From an uncultured Nostocoides sp. (GTDB taxonomy: Bacteria; Actinomycetota; Actinomycetes; Actinomycetales; Dermatophilaceae), in NCBI GenBank assembly GCA_936931335.1, contig CAKZIH010000105.1:1-10093 (forward strand): 10,093 bases of DNA, given 5' to 3'. The notes under the pieces are model-generated. The model was given only the letters and a program-made list of their open reading frames with translations. It was not told where the DNA came from and did not search any database. Positions 7,439-10,093 of the stretch are shown piece after piece. A program made the position numbers and the translations under genes. Within the stretch, counting starts at the first letter, position 1, and each line of letters starts with the position of its first letter.

Positions 7439-8684
7439 TCAGGTGCTCAGCGCGAGCGATCCCCAGAGCGCGACTACGGCAACCACGATGGCCAGCGGGG
7501 TGGCTAACAGCCCGAGCAGGGTGAATTCGCGCAAGGGAGCGGTGTGGTCGTGGGCGTGCACGATCCGGCGCCACAGCAGGGTGGCCAGGGAACCGACGTA
7601 TGTCAGGTTCGGCCCCACGTTGACCCCGATCAGCACCGCCAGCACCGGGCCGGCTCCTCCAGTGGCCGCAAAGGGCAGCAGCACCAGCACGGCCGGCAGG
7701 TTGTTCACCAGATTGGCAGGACCGCGGCCAGGCCGGCCCACGCCAGGAGGGCGAGCAAGGAGGTTCCCTTCGGCACCAGATGCCCGACCGCGTCGCCGAG
7801 ACCGCCCTGGACCACGGCAGCCACCACGACCCCCAGGGCCAGCACGAAGACGCAGAAACCCACATTCACGGAGCCGGCCACCTGCCGCGCGGTCACCTGG
7901 CGCAGCGCCAGCGCCCCGATCGCCATGATCACCGCCGCGACCAGCCCCACCCAGGCGGCTTCGATGCCGAACTCTGAGGCCACCAGGAAACCGATCAGGG
8001 TCAGCACGAGCACCGCGGCCGAAAACCGCGGCAGCGCGGGCACCTCGTCGGCGCTTAGCGTCGTGGGTGCCGATTGCGACAGATCACGGGCGAAGAAGTA
8101 GCGGAAGGAGAGGTACTCCACGGCGATCGCCCCAACCCAGGGCAACGCCATCAATCCGGCGAAGTGGGCGAACGTCAAGCCCGCGGCGGACATCGCCAGC
8201 AGATTGGTCAGATTGGAGACCGGCAGCAGCAGCGAGCCGGTGTTGGCCAAATGGGCGCACGCGTAGGAATGTGGCCGGGGGTTGACCCCCAGCCGGGATG
8301 CCGTGGCGAAGACCACCGGAGTCAGCAGCACCACGGTCGCATGCAGCGATAGCACCGCGGTCACCGCCGCGGCGACCACAAACACCATCCGAAGCAGGCG
8401 GTGCGGCTCCCCGTGACTGCGGTGCGCCATGAAGGCACCGGCATACCGGAAGAGCCCATCGGCGGCACACAGCTCGCTGATCACCAGCATGGTGGCCAGG
8501 AAGGCCACCACGGGAAAGAGCCGCCCGACCTCGACGGCGGCGGCATCCAGGGAGAGGGCACCGATGGCGACCACGATCAGCGCGGCCGGCGAGGTGGCCA
8601 CCGCCTCGGGCAGCCCGCGCGGGCGAATCACCGCAAGGCCAGGACCCCGACCAGCAGCAGGACTGCGACGGCCTCACGCCACAC
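7439..8684 (-). pseudogene. Arsenite/anion permease (ArsB/NhaD, ion transporter superfamily) with two apparent frameshifts
   Basis: Three consecutive frames together encode one ArsB-like membrane permease. Frame 1 runs from a GTG at 8684 and encodes VWREAVAVLLLVGVLAL. Frame 2 (about 8637-7718) starts AVIRPRGLPEAVA and contains HATVVLLTPVVFA and HLANTGSLLLPVSNLTN, the first-half substrate region. Frame 3 (about 7718-7439) reads ANLVNNLPAVLVLLPFAA, then IGVNVGPNLTYVGSLATLLW, the second-half signature shared with E. coli ArsB. Adding one C/G base near 8637 and one near 7718 joins them into about 415 residues, the usual family length. Without repair the middle frame ends at 7705 after LAAVLPIW, losing the last quarter including essential helices. 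Family members export arsenite or antimonite, or exchange other anions or Na+. No arsR or arsC gene is present. Either a decaying gene or two deletion errors in the sequence could explain it. Confidence 0.78.
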
Positions 8685-9082
8685 TGAGTCACACCTGGAT
8701 AGTCGAAGAGTTGGTTGGTGGCCGCCGGTGGACTCAGCCCGAACACCTGGGGACGGCTCGAACGTTTGAGTGCCGCTTGGGAACAGGCGAAACGGGATGA
8801 CGCGAGCAAATAGCCGCCGGCTGCCGAGCCGGATCCTGGGGCGTGGCGAACCCAAAGAGACGGTCATGAACACCATTGGCTCCGGAAGAAGTGAACGCAA
8901 TCCGAACCGCCCGCGCCAACGGAGAGGAAGAGGCTGCCGACGGTTCACAATTCACCGAACAACCGTCTGGACGAACACACAACACGATCCATGGTAGGAA
9001 CCCACACATACCGTCTACTGGCAAGAAGGACAGGCTCCGAGCACACGCAATAACGGCCAACCCAATCCATTCGAGGTTTTGC
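8685..9082. other. Gene-poor stretch of lower GC between the permease and the right-end gene
   Basis: No convincing gene is seen in about 400 bp. Open frames exist on both strands (for example 8770-8997 plus and 8734-9141 minus) but their products are Arg/Ser/Pro-rich with no recognisable motif. The permease promoter should be here but I could not find a matched -35/-10 pair. A 6-bp hairpin CCGGCT-GCCG-AGCCGG lies at 8817-8832. GC is visibly lower in its right half (30 of 60 bases in 8941-9000 by hand count). Confidence 0.5.
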
Positions 9083-10093
9083 TCACTTGTTGGCCTCGAG
9101 GAAGCCCTTTTCTTCCGCAGCTTCGACCAGCGGTTGTGCAACTGCAGCTCCGACCGCGCTATGTATCGTCTGAACCAACTGCTGCACTCGGTAACTCACC
9201 ATGTAGTCAGAGCTGGTCGTGTTTCGAACACGCTCGGCGAAGAAGGCAACGAGCTCAGATCCATAGGCGCTGAGAACTCCATCCGGGAACTCTCGATCGA
9301 AGAATCGCTCCCCCAGACCGATACCGCACCCGCCGAAAAGCATCGCTGCGGCAGGGACGAATTCACCCACGACAGGAACGACGTCCGCCCAACGTGCAAG
9401 CTCTTCTGCGGATGCGACCCGCGGCTGCCCATTGAGTCGGCGTTGCAGATGCTTGCCGAGCCACCGGCGCCACACCTGGGCCCCGTCGACGCCATCTTGG
9501 CGGAGGAATCTGGCGACGGCTTCAGCGAAGGCAGCGGCATGTGAGCCGTTTGACGCGAGCACTGTCTGATCAAGCAGGCGACTCCGGTCGGTACTCGTGA
9601 TACCCGCGTATGACACCACGGAGGTTATGAACCCCAGGAAGATGTGATGCAGTTGTTGGTCTGGCAATTCGTCGATACGGCTGAGCTCGGCGACGATGCT
9701 GTCGAGCAACCCGGCTGCGAGGAGCCGGTCGTTCCACCGAGGATGGTGCAGGAACGGGTACCAGCCAAAGGCGTGTCGCTGCGGGTCATTGAAGAGCGGA
9801 AGCAAATGCGCCGCCGCGAAATCAGCGTCCGCGGCAAAGTAGAAGAACAACTGTCCAGCAATCGCGGGTTGCGTAGCGTCCAGTGCATCCTCATTGCCGT
9901 TCAGCAGCGCGACGAGCGCCGCCGACTCCTCGTCGCTGAGTCCAGCCCAATCCTTACCTAAGTGTCGCCAGCGACGATCGACCTCGCTATTCCAGTACTC
10001 GGCCACGAAGCCCGGCCAAGAGTTTAGGTAGAGTGGCGCGAACGACAGGGGGGTCGAATCTTCTCGGTGTGTGAATCCTTCGCCTTGCTCGCG
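9083..10093 (-). CDS. C-terminal part of a large SIR2/DUF4020-like protein, 5' end cut by window
   Basis: The frame stays open from the TGA at 9083 to the right edge, giving 336 residues with no stop. The GTG at 10006 is internal because the 29 upstream codons continue sensibly (STPLSFAPLYLNSWPGFVAEYW). Visible features are an aromatic start block (LYLNSWPGFVAEYWNSEVDR), a helical region with QLFFYFAADADFAAAHLLPL, then FGWYPFLHHPRWNDRLLAAG, AQVWRRWLGKHLQRRLNGQP and a long C-terminal helical tail. From memory these blocks, with the hpaG-laefw-like segment and the pattern of acidic LLPLF followed by G-W-F-RWND-LL, resemble the DUF4020 region that sits C-terminal to SIR2-like domains in proteins of about 1,000 residues or more, some linked to anti-phage defence. 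No catalytic residue for a SIR2 domain falls within the window. GC is lower than in the other genes, fitting an acquired gene. The domain name is tentative; the reading frame is solid. Confidence 0.72.
   Translation of the reverse strand, partial: REQGEGFTHREDSTPLSFAPLYLNSWPGFVAEYWNSEVDRRWRHLGKDWAGLSDEESAALVALLNGNEDALDATQPAIAGQLFFYFAADADFAAAHLLPLFNDPQRHAFGWYPFLHHPRWNDRLLAAGLLDSIVAELSRIDELPDQQLHHIFLGFITSVVSYAGITSTDRSRLLDQTVLASNGSHAAAFAEAVARFLRQDGVDGAQVWRRWLGKHLQRRLNGQPRVASAEELARWADVVPVVGEFVPAAAMLFGGCGIGLGERFFDREFPDGVLSAYGSELVAFFAERVRNTTSSDYMVSYRVQQLVQTIHSAVGAAVAQPLVEAAEEKGFLEANK

Noticed and set aside
5291..7507. A 738-codon open frame on the plus strand
   Set aside because: It runs antisense to the SDR and ChaA genes, and its product is a Gly/Arg/Asp/His-rich low-complexity string with no motif. 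This is a usual shadow frame in GC-rich DNA.
8740..8800. tRNA-like sequence (GGCTCGAACG resembling a B box)
   Set aside because: No acceptor, D or anticodon stem can be built around it, so it is not a tRNA.
8734..9141. Minus-strand frame of 135 codons in the gap left of the SIR2/DUF4020-like gene
   Set aside because: It overlaps the 3' end of the better-supported gene in another frame and has no recognisable motif, membrane segment or ribosome binding site.

Overview
The window is GC-rich, densely packed bacterial chromosome of actinobacterial character. Evidence for Actinomycetota is the GC-rich codon use, frequent GTG starts, a MarR regulator of a type common in that phylum, a mycobacterial MCR-like CoA-transferase fold racemase, and several genes whose start codon sits 6-7 bases after a TANNNT -10 box (probable leaderless mRNAs). 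I cannot name the genus.

Layout. (1) 1-1713, + strand: the 3' part of a polysaccharide flippase (MOP/Wzx type), cut by the left edge, followed after 9 bases by a MarR-family regulator with its own likely leaderless promoter and a 14-bp palindrome inside the flippase 3' end. (2) 1816-3629, - strand: an orphan LuxR/NarL-type response regulator translationally coupled (GTGA overlap) to an alpha-methylacyl-CoA racemase-like family III CoA-transferase with all three catalytic residues in place. (3) 3781-5184, + strand: class II fumarase FumC, divergent from the regulator and convergent with the next gene. (4) 5189-8684, - strand: three genes, an arsenite/anion permease (ArsB/NhaD type), a ChaA-type Ca2+(Na+)/H+ antiporter and a stress-type short-chain dehydrogenase, each separated by about 150 bp that contains palindromes, hairpins or tandem repeats. 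The permease is broken by two apparent single-base losses; repairing both gives a 415-residue family-length protein. (5) 8685-10093: about 400 bp without a gene and of lower GC, then the C-terminal 336 residues of a large protein that runs off the right edge. By family recall this resembles the DUF4020 C-terminal region found on SIR2-like proteins, some of which are thought to be defence proteins.

How it works together: most of the window is metabolism, envelope and ion transport, with no single pathway joining all genes. The transporter/dehydrogenase block on the - strand looks like ion and osmotic stress functions. The right end, with its composition drop and large SIR2/DUF4020-like fragment, is the best candidate for the start of an accessory or defence region continuing beyond the window.
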